Assembly: GCA_035705295.1 (NCBI GenBank)
Contig: DASSWG010000147.1
Span: 1-10,049 of the forward strand
DNA: 10,049 nucleotides
Direction of reading: 5' to 3'
Source of the DNA: DASSWG01 sp035705295
GTDB lineage: Bacteria > Bacteroidota > Bacteroidia > Flavobacteriales > Flavobacteriaceae
A model generated the notes under the pieces. That model was given only the letters and a program-made list of their open reading frames with translations, was not told where the DNA came from and made no database searches. Within the stretch, counting starts at the first letter, position 1. Each line of letters starts with the position of its first letter. A program made the translations under genes and the position numbers. This document shows, in pieces, positions 1 to 5,687 of this stretch.

Positions 1-377
1 TCGTAGCGCAAGGAGGAAACGGCGTTCAAAACCACGCTTGAACCATCGGGAAGCACAATGTTTTCGGTGGTTCCGACAAGACTTTCCACCTGGGTTTCGG
101 TGGGGTTGAAAAAAGCAAAATAACTTCCGAAACCAATCACGAACACGGCGGCTATTTTCAGCAAAGTACTGGTCAAGGCCGGTTTTTTGGTTGGCTTTAA
201 TTTTGCCCGCAACCGCTCAAAACCGGAAGTTTCGTCGAATTCCAGCGCTTTGAAATAGCGGGCGTTTTTCGAAAGTTTCAGAAAATCATCCGCTTCTTCC
301 AGTTGCTTGAAAGCTTCCAGTTCTTCGACGTTGAGCTCGTTGTTGAGCCATTTTTGTATGAGTGTTTCTTTTTTCAT
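1..377 (-). CDS. FecR-family anti-sigma factor, N-terminal part (runs off left edge)
   Basis: This is the N-terminal 125 residues of a membrane anti-sigma factor; the rest lies beyond base 1. The cytoplasmic part (about residues 1-70) starts MKKETLIQKWLNNELNVEEL and is rich in charged residues, as in the sigma-binding end of the family. A single hydrophobic segment spans about residues 71-90. It is followed by the start of the periplasmic FecR domain, with the recognisable motif LPDGSSVVLNAVSSLRY at 109-125. By family knowledge, such proteins hold an ECF sigma factor inactive until an outer-membrane TonB-dependent receptor signals across the periplasm. The gene follows the sigma factor gene on the same strand after about 100 bp, so the two are probably co-transcribed. 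The ATG at 377-375 is the only sensible start. A perfect hairpin ends 4 nt before it. Family assignment is firm; the inducing signal is unknown. Confidence 0.88.
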   Translation of the reverse strand, partial: MKKETLIQKWLNNELNVEELEAFKQLEEADDFLKLSKNARYFKALEFDETSGFERLRAKLKPTKKPALTSTLLKIAAVFVIGFGSYFAFFNPTETQVESLVGTTENIVLPDGSSVVLNAVSSLRY

Positions 378-381
378 CTTA

Positions 382-401
382 ATTCCTGCGAAGGCAGGAA
401 T
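382..401. repeat. Perfect 8-bp-stem palindrome abutting the fecR start
   Basis: ATTCCTGC (382-389), loop GAAG (390-393), GCAGGAAT (394-401) form a perfect hairpin on either strand. On the fecR transcript the 3' arm reads GCAGGAAT, is followed by TAAG and then the ATG, so the only SD-like AGGA is inside the stem. From memory, palindromes of this sequence recur between genes in Bacteroidetes genomes, so it is likely a dispersed REP-like repeat. There is no T-run directly behind it on the minus strand, so it is not a classical terminator. Confidence 0.75.
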
Positions 402-477
402 CTTTTAAATTATAACTTTATTTTCTTTGCCATATTCAACCATAGAACAACTGAAAAGTCTTTTTTCCTACCCTCGA

Positions 478-993
478 TCAAATTCCGTTGATTTCCTTGC
501 GCAATTTTTTCAATGCCCCGTAAATGCGTTTTTCCACGGCTTTTTTTGAAATATCCAGCATATCCGCGATTTCTTGGTGTTTTTTTCCTTCGGTGCGGTT
601 CAGCAAAAAGGCGGTGCGTTGTGCTTCGGTCAAATTGGCGAGCGCGGCTTGGTATTTTTTCAAATATTCGGTTTCTTCCATCAAAAATTGCGGGTCTTGC
701 CGGTCGCTGTGTTCTTTTTTTTGTTGCTCAAATTTTAAGATCACTTTTTGATGCTTTACCTCGTTTAAAACCAAGTTGTTGGCCACGGTGAACAAAAAAC
801 TCTTGGCTTTTTCGGGCGGAACATCTTTACACTTTTTCCAAAGTTTCACAAAAGCTTCCTGCACATTGTCCTCGGGGTTCAGGTGTTCGCCGAATTTGTA
901 GTACAGAAAATCGCGCAGGTTTTTGGCATGCTTTTGATAAAGCTGTCTGAAAACCGATTCTTGGCAAACATTTTCGTGTAGTTCTTTGGGCAT
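478..993 (-). CDS. RNA polymerase ECF sigma factor (sigma-70 family, Bacteroidetes type)
   Basis: The protein is a 171-residue alternative sigma factor that would direct RNA polymerase to a small regulon. Sigma region 2 covers about residues 15-87, with the core NPEDNVQEAFVKLW and then FLFTVANNLVLNEVKHQ. Sigma region 4 covers about 117-168, with LTEAQRTAFLLNRTEGKKHQEIADML followed by a helix-turn-helix, DISKKAVEKRIYGALKKL. There is no extra N- or C-terminal domain, as expected of a minimal ECF factor. I chose the ATG at 993-991. A TTG eight codons upstream (1017) is in frame but has no advantage. The partner FecR-type anti-sigma gene lies about 100 bp downstream on the same strand. This sigma/FecR order is the usual one in Bacteroidetes, where the pair normally controls a TonB-dependent receptor operon. 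The gene diverges from the secreted LRR protein across a shared AT-rich region. Confidence 0.9.
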   Translation of the reverse strand: MPKELHENVCQESVFRQLYQKHAKNLRDFLYYKFGEHLNPEDNVQEAFVKLWKKCKDVPPEKAKSFLFTVANNLVLNEVKHQKVILKFEQQKKEHSDRQDPQFLMEETEYLKKYQAALANLTEAQRTAFLLNRTEGKKHQEIADMLDISKKAVEKRIYGALKKLRKEINGI

Positions 994-1147
994 GAAAAAT
1001 TCCGATTGGAAAGGCAAATGTAGAAAATTGTGGAAAATGTAAGGGAAGAACAGTGCTTTTCTTTTTTTTTAAAAACTAAAAAAACAAAAATTTGAAAAAA
1101 ATTAAAGAGAAGGGGTAGGACTTTTTCTTTTTTGGTTGTTAAATAAC

Positions 1148-1180
1148 TATAAAAACACCGTTAGTTGAACAGTTTTTATA
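1148..1180. repeat. 9-bp AT-rich inverted repeat upstream of LRR gene
   Basis: TATAAAAAC (1148-1156) and GTTTTTATA (1172-1180) are perfect reverse complements separated by 15 bases. It may be a protein-binding palindrome or an RNA hairpin in the leader of either divergent transcript. It sits 18 bases before a second, stronger hairpin on the plus strand. Its function is not evident from sequence. Confidence 0.5.
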
Positions 1181-1198
1181 ATTTTTTAGAGGGGAAAA

Positions 1199-1229
1199 GG
1201 CCGTTGAATACCATCAACGGTCTTTTTTT
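1199..1229 (+). terminator. Rho-independent terminator-like hairpin with no gene upstream
   Basis: GGCCGTTGA (1199-1207) pairs with TCAACGGTC (1214-1222), nine pairs with one G-T wobble, around a 6-base loop. Seven T residues follow directly (1223-1229). This is a textbook intrinsic terminator on the plus strand. No plus-strand gene ends here; the next plus-strand gene starts at 1296. It could end a short untranslated RNA, act as an attenuator in the LRR gene leader, or be left from a lost gene. The opposite strand lacks a good T-run. Confidence 0.6.
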
Positions 1230-1295
1230 GAAATTAAAGGTTCTCTCTTTGATAAAAAGAATGTCTATTTTTAACCCCATAGAAACCAATCCATC

Positions 1296-3569
1296 ATGAA
1301 AAAATTTTACCTATTATCGAAAATTACCATGTTCCTGTTTTTCTTGTTTTTTATTTCTTGGAACCTTTCAGCACAAAATGTAAATATTCCCGACACGGCG
1401 CTCAAAACCAAATTGCTGAACCACAGTCCGGTTATCGACATCAATGGCGATGGCGAAATCCAGGTTTCGGAAGCGCAGGCGTTTACGGGGAATTTGCATT
1501 TGACCACGCCATTCCCTCCCCCGCCATCCGAAATAATTTATAATGCGACAGGAATCGAAGCGTTTATAAATATAAACAGTTTGGATTTAAGCCATAATAA
1601 CTTAACATCCTTCAATATAACTTCGCTTGTAAACTTAAATCACCTAAATTTAGGTTATAACAATTTGAGTTCCGTGGACGTTTCTTCACTTGTGAATTTG
1701 GAGTATTTGAGTTTGTTTCAAAATCAATTGACTGCCGTGGATGTATCCAACCTTGTGAATTTAGAAACTTTGGAATTAAGGAGTAATCAATTTACTTCCG
1801 TAGATGTCTCCAACCTTGTAAATTTGGAAGCATTGTTTTTAGGTGTTAATCAATTAACTTCCTTAAATGTCTCTACACTTGTAAATATGAAAAATTTGCG
1901 TGTAGGTGCGAATCAACTAACTTCCATAGATGTATCCAACCTTGTTAATTTGGAGAGCTTAATTCTAAATAGCAACAATTTGACTTCTGTGGATGTTTCC
2001 AATAATCCCAACCTTGTACGATTGGAACTTTCCAATAATTTCAACCTTGCATATATCAATTTGAAAAACGGGAATATGTCAAATTTGAATTGGGATATGT
2101 ACTCTATTATTGGCACTCCAAATGTCAATAAAGTTTGTGTGGACGATGTTGGTGCTTTTCATAGTATGTTCCCTTTTGCGTCTTGGAATGCTGTCATTAC
2201 CACCTACTGCAGTTTTAACCCGGCACAATTCAATACCGTTAGCGGACACTTGAGTTTGGATCAAGGCCAAGGTTGCGGGGATCCAACGGCTACCAGTTTC
2301 CCCAATATGTTGATAAAAGCGGTTCAAGGGTCCAATAGCTATGGTACGTTGACCGATATGTCGGGCGGATATAATCTATACGTGGATAGTGGTTTGACGG
2401 ATGTTTCTGTAGAAAGTAATTTACCGTCTTATTATTCCATATTGCCTTTAGCTTACTCCACCACTTTTACAGGTTACGGAAATACCGATACTGCGGATTT
2501 TTGTATTCAAGCCAATGCAACGGTGAATGACTTGAACATAACAGTTCTTCCAATTACTATGGCTCGTCCGGGTTTTGAAGCTAAATATAAAATTGTTTTT
2601 GAAAATATCGGAACCACCACCTTGAACGGTCAGGTTGTTTTTCAATTTGACGCTGCGAAACAAAGTTTTGTATCGGCCATTCCCGCGGAAATAGCTTCGA
2701 CCACCAACTCGGTTACTTTTGATTATACGAACCTGCAGCCGTTCCATACCCAAGAAATTGCGGTCACTTTGCTCAACGAACAACCGCCCATAATGCAATT
2801 GGGCGATATTTTGAACCTCACCGCCACCATCACGCCCAACACCAATGATCATACGCCAAACGACAATACTTTTCAGCTGAATCAAACGGTGGTAAATTCT
2901 ATGGATCCCAACGATAAGCAAGTTTTGGAAGGCGATGAAATAGCGATCGCCGATGCCGATGAATATTTGCATTATTTGATCCGTTTTCAAAATATGGGAA
3001 CTGCTTCAGCGATCAACGTCGTGGTCACTGATACATTGAGCGATCAATTGGATTGGAACAGTATTCGGATGGTTTCCGCAAGTGATGATTATCGGGTTCG
3101 GATTACCGATGATAATTTTGTGGAATTTATTTTCGAAAATATCAATTTGCCACACGAAGCTGCCGATGCACCCGGAAGCCACGGGTATATTGCGTTCAAA
3201 ATAAAACCGAAAGCGAACATTGTCGTGGGCGACATCATTACCGGAAAAGCCGCTATTTATTTTGATTTCAACGCACCGATCATCACCAACACGGTTTCCA
3301 CGGAAGTTGTTCAGCAACTGGCCACGGAAAATTTTGAATTGGCAAATGTTGTTCAACTCTACCCCAACCCCACAAGTGGAAATCTATATATTTCCGCGAA
3401 AACCGAACTGGAAAAAGTGGAAGTATTTTCCCTCACCGGAAAACGGTTGTTGCAAGAAAAAGGGGATCTGAAAAAAATCGACCTTTACGCATTTTCCAAG
3501 GGAATTTATTTTCTGAAAATCACCGATGTAAATGGAGCGGAAATCGTCAAGAAAATTGTGAAAAAGTAA
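1296..3569 (+). CDS. Secreted leucine-rich-repeat protein with T9SS type A sorting domain
   Basis: This 757-residue protein is probably exported by Sec and then carried by the type IX system to the cell surface or medium. It opens with a signal peptide (residues 1 to about 27, ending LSAQN). A short domain follows with a canonical EF-hand loop at 48-59 (D48, N50, D52, G53, E54, I55, E59), which should bind calcium. Eight 21-residue leucine-rich repeats span about 92-259. Residues 300-530 look like beta-sandwich material with no motif I can name. A conserved domain beginning DPNDKQV (537 to about 670) is typical of these proteins (DUF7619-like). The C-terminal sorting domain starts at LYPNPTSG (688) and includes YAFSKGIYFLKI near the end. 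There is no SD sequence, as is usual in the phylum. It is divergent from the sigma/FecR pair. The ligand is unknown; surface binding or adhesion is inferred. Confidence 0.9.
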   Translation: MKKFYLLSKITMFLFFLFFISWNLSAQNVNIPDTALKTKLLNHSPVIDINGDGEIQVSEAQAFTGNLHLTTPFPPPPSEIIYNATGIEAFININSLDLSHNNLTSFNITSLVNLNHLNLGYNNLSSVDVSSLVNLEYLSLFQNQLTAVDVSNLVNLETLELRSNQFTSVDVSNLVNLEALFLGVNQLTSLNVSTLVNMKNLRVGANQLTSIDVSNLVNLESLILNSNNLTSVDVSNNPNLVRLELSNNFNLAYINLKNGNMSNLNWDMYSIIGTPNVNKVCVDDVGAFHSMFPFASWNAVITTYCSFNPAQFNTVSGHLSLDQGQGCGDPTATSFPNMLIKAVQGSNSYGTLTDMSGGYNLYVDSGLTDVSVESNLPSYYSILPLAYSTTFTGYGNTDTADFCIQANATVNDLNITVLPITMARPGFEAKYKIVFENIGTTTLNGQVVFQFDAAKQSFVSAIPAEIASTTNSVTFDYTNLQPFHTQEIAVTLLNEQPPIMQLGDILNLTATITPNTNDHTPNDNTFQLNQTVVNSMDPNDKQVLEGDEIAIADADEYLHYLIRFQNMGTASAINVVVTDTLSDQLDWNSIRMVSASDDYRVRITDDNFVEFIFENINLPHEAADAPGSHGYIAFKIKPKANIVVGDIITGKAAIYFDFNAPIITNTVSTEVVQQLATENFELANVVQLYPNPTSGNLYISAKTELEKVEVFSLTGKRLLQEKGDLKKIDLYAFSKGIYFLKITDVNGAEIVKKIVKK
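1569..2072 (+). repeat. Eight tandem 63-bp coding repeats (21-residue LRRs)
   Basis: Successive repeats begin at residues 92, 113, 134, 155, 176, 197, 218 and 239 of the secreted protein, with a strict 21-residue period. The consensus is NLxxLxLxxNqLTsvDVSnLV. At the DNA level the segments encoding DVSNLVNLE are the most alike, which suggests growth by unequal duplication. The last unit is the most diverged and caps the array. Confidence 0.88.
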
Positions 3570-3584
3570 GCATTGAAATACCTC

Positions 3585-3620
3585 AAAAAAAGCCGGTCAA
3601 AAATTTAGATCGGCTTTTTT
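3585..3620 (+). terminator. Rho-independent terminator after the LRR gene, probably bidirectional
   Basis: An A-run is followed by GCCGGTC (3592-3598), a 9-base loop, GATCGGC (3608-3614) and six T residues. The G/C core has one wobble pair and the A and T runs extend the stem. It begins 15 bases after the LRR stop codon. Because A residues precede the stem, it can also terminate transcripts arriving on the minus strand, which suits the gene relic just to its right. Confidence 0.85.
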
Positions 3621-3637
3621 CATTTGCAACAACGGCC

Positions 3638-3745
3638 TTAAAACATTCCTCCGCCCGATTTGATGTTGTCCTCACGGTTTTTACGTGATTTTGCACGGTA
3701 TTTTTCCCCGCCAAAACGGTAGCTGAATCCCACGTAAACGCAATC
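3638..3745 (-). pseudogene. 3' relic of an outer-membrane TonB-receptor-like beta-barrel gene
   Basis: Read on the minus strand, 3745-3638 encodes 35 residues and a stop: DCVYVGFSYRFGGEKYR, then AKSRKNREDNIKSGGGMF. This is the kind of C-terminus I know from Bacteroidetes outer-membrane beta-barrel/TonB-dependent receptor proteins: a last strand with an aromatic pattern (VGFSYRFGG), a basic stretch, and a glycine tail ending in F. An in-frame TAA lies immediately upstream (3748-3746), there is no start codon, and no further coding sense appears upstream. The gene body has therefore been lost, leaving only its end. The downstream terminator on the left remains. The assignment rests on pattern memory over a short stretch, so the exact subfamily is uncertain. 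Confidence 0.65.
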
Positions 3746-3876
3746 TTATTTTTTTTGTTTTCAAACCCTTACCGTTCAATTTCAAATCCTTAAATTTGCA
3801 CCCTGCCCGCCGGAAGGTAGGACTTTCTAATTTCATGATTTTTGGAAAGAAAATATTTTAAAATTGAAGAAAGATT
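3746..3876 (+). promoter_or_regulatory. ffh upstream region with a TAnnTTTG -7 element and paired direct repeat
   Basis: TAAATTTG at 3791-3798 fits the Bacteroidetes -7 consensus TAnnTTTG, which would place the ffh transcript start near 3803-3806. No good -33 TTG is seen at the expected spacing. TTTCAAACCCTTA (3759-3771) recurs with one change as TTTCAAATCCTTA (3780-3792), 21 bp apart, the second copy overlapping the -7 element. A degenerate palindrome, CCTGCC / GGTAGG (3802-3821), follows. The start codon is preceded by a purine-rich GAAGAAAG. Confidence 0.4.
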
Positions 3877-5205
3877 ATGTTCGATAATTTAAGCGACAAG
3901 CTCGACAAAGCGCTCCACGTACTGAAAGGCCACGGACAAATCACCGAGGTGAACGTTGCCGAAACTTTAAAAGAGGTGCGCCGCGCCTTGGTCGATGCGG
4001 ATGTAAATTATAAAATCGCAAAAGAATTCACCGCAACGGTAAAGGAAAAAGCCTTGGGCCAAGGTGTTCTGAAAAACTTGAAACCCGGGCAGTTGATGGT
4101 GAAACTCGTAAAAGACGAGCTCACTGAATTGATGGGCGGCGATGCCGAGGGAATCAACCTTTCCGGAAACCCGAGCGTGATTTTGATGTCCGGTTTGCAG
4201 GGGAGCGGTAAAACCACGTTCTCCGGGAAACTGGCGAATTTCCTGAAAACCAAAAAAACCAAAAAGCTTTTGTTGGTGGCTTGCGATGTTTACCGTCCGG
4301 CGGCGATCGATCAATTGCATGTGGTCGGGGAGCAGATTGGGGTCGAGGTTTTTTCGGACCGGGAGAACAAAAACCCGGTTTCCATTGCACAAAGCGCCAT
4401 TGCGCACGCCAAACAAAACGGGCACAATGTGGTGATCATCGATACCGCAGGCCGATTGGCGGTCGATGAAACAATGATGACCGAAATAGCGAACATCCAC
4501 CAAGCCATAAAACCGCAAGAAACCTTGTTCGTGGTCGATTCCATGACCGGGCAAGATGCGGTGAACACCGCCAAGGCGTTCAACGATCGCTTGAATTTTG
4601 ATGGGGTAATTTTGACCAAACTCGACGGTGACACCCGTGGTGGGGCGGCGATTTCCATTAAATCGGTGGTAAATAAGCCCATTAAATTCATCGGGACCGG
4701 CGAAAAAATGGAGGCCATCGACGTGTTCCACCCTTCGCGAATGGCGGACCGAATTTTGGGAATGGGTGATGTGGTTTCTTTGGTGGAACGCGCCCAAGAA
4801 CAATACGACGAAGAAGAAGCTCGAAGGGTTCAAAAGAAAATCGCCAAAAACCAGTTTGGTTTCGATGATTTTTTGAAGCAGATCCAGCAAGTGAAAAAAA
4901 TGGGGAACATGAAGGATTTGATGGGAATGATCCCCGGCGCTGGAAAAATGATGAAAGATATCGACATCGATGACGACGCTTTCAAAGGAATTGAAGCGAT
5001 CATCCATTCCATGACCCCGGATGAACGTGCCCATCCAAAACTCATTGACCACAACCGTAAAAAACGCATCGCAAAAGGCTCGGGAAGCTCCGTTCAGGAA
5101 GTCAACCAATTGATGAAACAATTCCAACAAATGAGCAAAATGATGAAAATGATGCAAGGCGGCGGTGGAAAAAAGATGATGCAGATGATGCAGGGGATGA
5201 AGTAG
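3877..5205 (+). CDS. ffh: Signal recognition particle protein Ffh (SRP54)
   Basis: Ffh is the GTPase of the bacterial signal recognition particle. It binds signal sequences emerging from the ribosome together with the SRP RNA, and docks with FtsY at the membrane. The 442-residue length is normal. The helical N domain is residues 1 to about 85. The G domain shows the P-loop GLQGSGKTT (106-114), DVYRPAA (137-143), DTAGR (189-193), TKLDGD (247-252) and GTGEK (273-277). The M domain (about 327-442) carries the RNA-binding helix region RKKRIAKGSGSSVQEVNQL (394-412) and a methionine-rich tail for signal-peptide contact. The ATG at 3877 is supported by an upstream AAGAAAG and by the standard N-terminus MFDNLSDKLDKAL. 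All motifs are intact. A heptamer repeat array begins inside its stop codon. The SRP RNA gene is not in the window. Confidence 0.98.
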   Translation: MFDNLSDKLDKALHVLKGHGQITEVNVAETLKEVRRALVDADVNYKIAKEFTATVKEKALGQGVLKNLKPGQLMVKLVKDELTELMGGDAEGINLSGNPSVILMSGLQGSGKTTFSGKLANFLKTKKTKKLLLVACDVYRPAAIDQLHVVGEQIGVEVFSDRENKNPVSIAQSAIAHAKQNGHNVVIIDTAGRLAVDETMMTEIANIHQAIKPQETLFVVDSMTGQDAVNTAKAFNDRLNFDGVILTKLDGDTRGGAAISIKSVVNKPIKFIGTGEKMEAIDVFHPSRMADRILGMGDVVSLVERAQEQYDEEEARRVQKKIAKNQFGFDDFLKQIQQVKKMGNMKDLMGMIPGAGKMMKDIDIDDDAFKGIEAIIHSMTPDERAHPKLIDHNRKKRIAKGSGSSVQEVNQLMKQFQQMSKMMKMMQGGGGKKMMQMMQGMK

Positions 5206-5238
5206 TGGTCAGTGGTCAGCTGACAGTGTTCAGTAATC
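5204..5238 (+). repeat. Tandem degenerate heptamer array (AGTnnTC), left boundary of cassette
   Basis: Five head-to-tail 7-base units are seen: AGTGGTC (5204), AGTGGTC (5211), AGCTGAC (5218), AGTGTTC (5225) and AGTAATC (5232). The first overlaps the last two bases of the ffh stop codon TAG. A perfect palindrome, GTCAGCTGAC (5215-5224), arises across units. The same heptamer appears in the opposite orientation at the folD end of the block. Confidence 0.8.
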
Positions 5239-5263
5239 GGTTTGGAAGAAAAAAAGAAAAAAT

Positions 5264-5644
5264 ATGAAGTTTCAGGATTTATTGGCTTATAAAAAGTCCG
5301 TTGATTTGGCTATGGATATTTATTTTACCAGCAAATCCTCTTTTCCTAAAGAAGAAACCTACTCGCTTACAGATCAAATCAGAAGATCTTCAAGAAGTGT
5401 TGCAGCAAATATAGCCGAAGCTTATAGAAAACGAATTTATCCAAAAAGTTATCAAAGTAAACTAACCGATAGTGATTCCGAAAATTCAGAGACACAAACG
5501 TGGTTGGAATTTGCTTTTAAATGTGAATATATTTCAAATGAAATTTATCAAAATTTGTACAATAGAAGCGAAGAAATTGGAAAATTAATAAATTATATGA
5601 TTCTACATCCCGAAAAATTTGGAGTAAAACCAGATAAAAACTGA
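5264..5644 (+). CDS. Four helix bundle protein (S23 / 23S rRNA intervening-sequence protein family)
   Basis: This 126-residue protein belongs to the family first known from intervening sequences in 23S rRNA genes, and is related in fold to the Avd accessory protein of diversity-generating retroelements. Members form pentameric helical bundles and bind nucleic acid in Avd; the role of free-standing copies is unknown. Family marks are KFQDLLAYKKSVDLAMDIY at the start, FPKEETYSLTDQIRRSSRSV (27-46), and ANIAEAYRKR (48-57) in place of the commoner NIAEG. The segment after this, SKLTDSDSENSETQTWLEFA, is of the variant type with ETQ and WL rather than the usual GSLxELE. The start has a purine-rich leader (GGAAGAAAAAAAG). 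The gene lies in the AT-rich block between two heptamer arrays, and such genes are often found in association with short repeats (from memory). The family call is secure; function is open. Confidence 0.9.
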   Translation: MKFQDLLAYKKSVDLAMDIYFTSKSSFPKEETYSLTDQIRRSSRSVAANIAEAYRKRIYPKSYQSKLTDSDSENSETQTWLEFAFKCEYISNEIYQNLYNRSEEIGKLINYMILHPEKFGVKPDKN

Positions 5645-5687
5645 AATCGGATCATTGATGAATATTTGTGGAATATCAAGAAGCAAT

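Larger units (their letters stand above)
1018..1295. promoter_or_regulatory. Shared AT-rich control region between sigma factor and LRR gene
   Basis: This intergenic stretch separates two divergent genes, so it must hold the promoters of both. It is rich in A and T runs. I could not find a convincing Bacteroidetes TAnnTTTG -7 element at correct spacing for either gene; TCTCTTTG at 1244-1251 is one base off the consensus but badly spaced from the nearest TTTG. It contains an AT-rich inverted repeat and a terminator-like hairpin, both listed separately. No small open reading frame looks real. Confidence 0.5.

Noticed and set aside
303..491. A 62-codon plus-strand open frame across the fecR start and the sigma-fecR gap
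   Set aside because: It is the complement of fecR for half its length, Phe-rich, and crosses a hairpin; no sign of a real product.
1015..1017. TTG as start of the sigma factor gene (and likewise TTG at 10042 for rluF and 5655 for the lipoprotein)
   Set aside because: An in-frame ATG follows within a few codons in each case and gives a more typical N-terminus; for the lipoprotein it also puts the signal peptide at the very start.
1227..1251. TTTG ... TCTCTTTG as a Bacteroidetes promoter for the LRR gene
   Set aside because: One mismatch in the -7 element and a spacer of only 13 bases, and the TTTG is part of the terminator T-run.
1569..2072. Regular 63-bp repeats considered as a CRISPR array or minisatellite
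   Set aside because: The repeats are in frame throughout, encode a textbook LRR consensus and have no unique spacers.
2448..2990. A 180-codon open frame antisense to the LRR protein gene, with similar ones at 1913-2128, 2079-2327 and 3006-3356
   Set aside because: No signal, domain or codon pattern of a gene; they lie across the well-supported secreted protein.
3967..5157. A 396-codon open frame antisense to ffh, plus shorter ones on both strands inside ffh
   Set aside because: The sequence is histidine- and phenylalanine-rich nonsense mirroring the Met/Lys/Glu codons of Ffh. The sense frame is a complete, motif-perfect Ffh.
5206..5263. Terminator or separate promoter directly after ffh
   Set aside because: Only heptamer repeats and a purine-rich leader are visible; no stem with T-run and no TAnnTTTG element.
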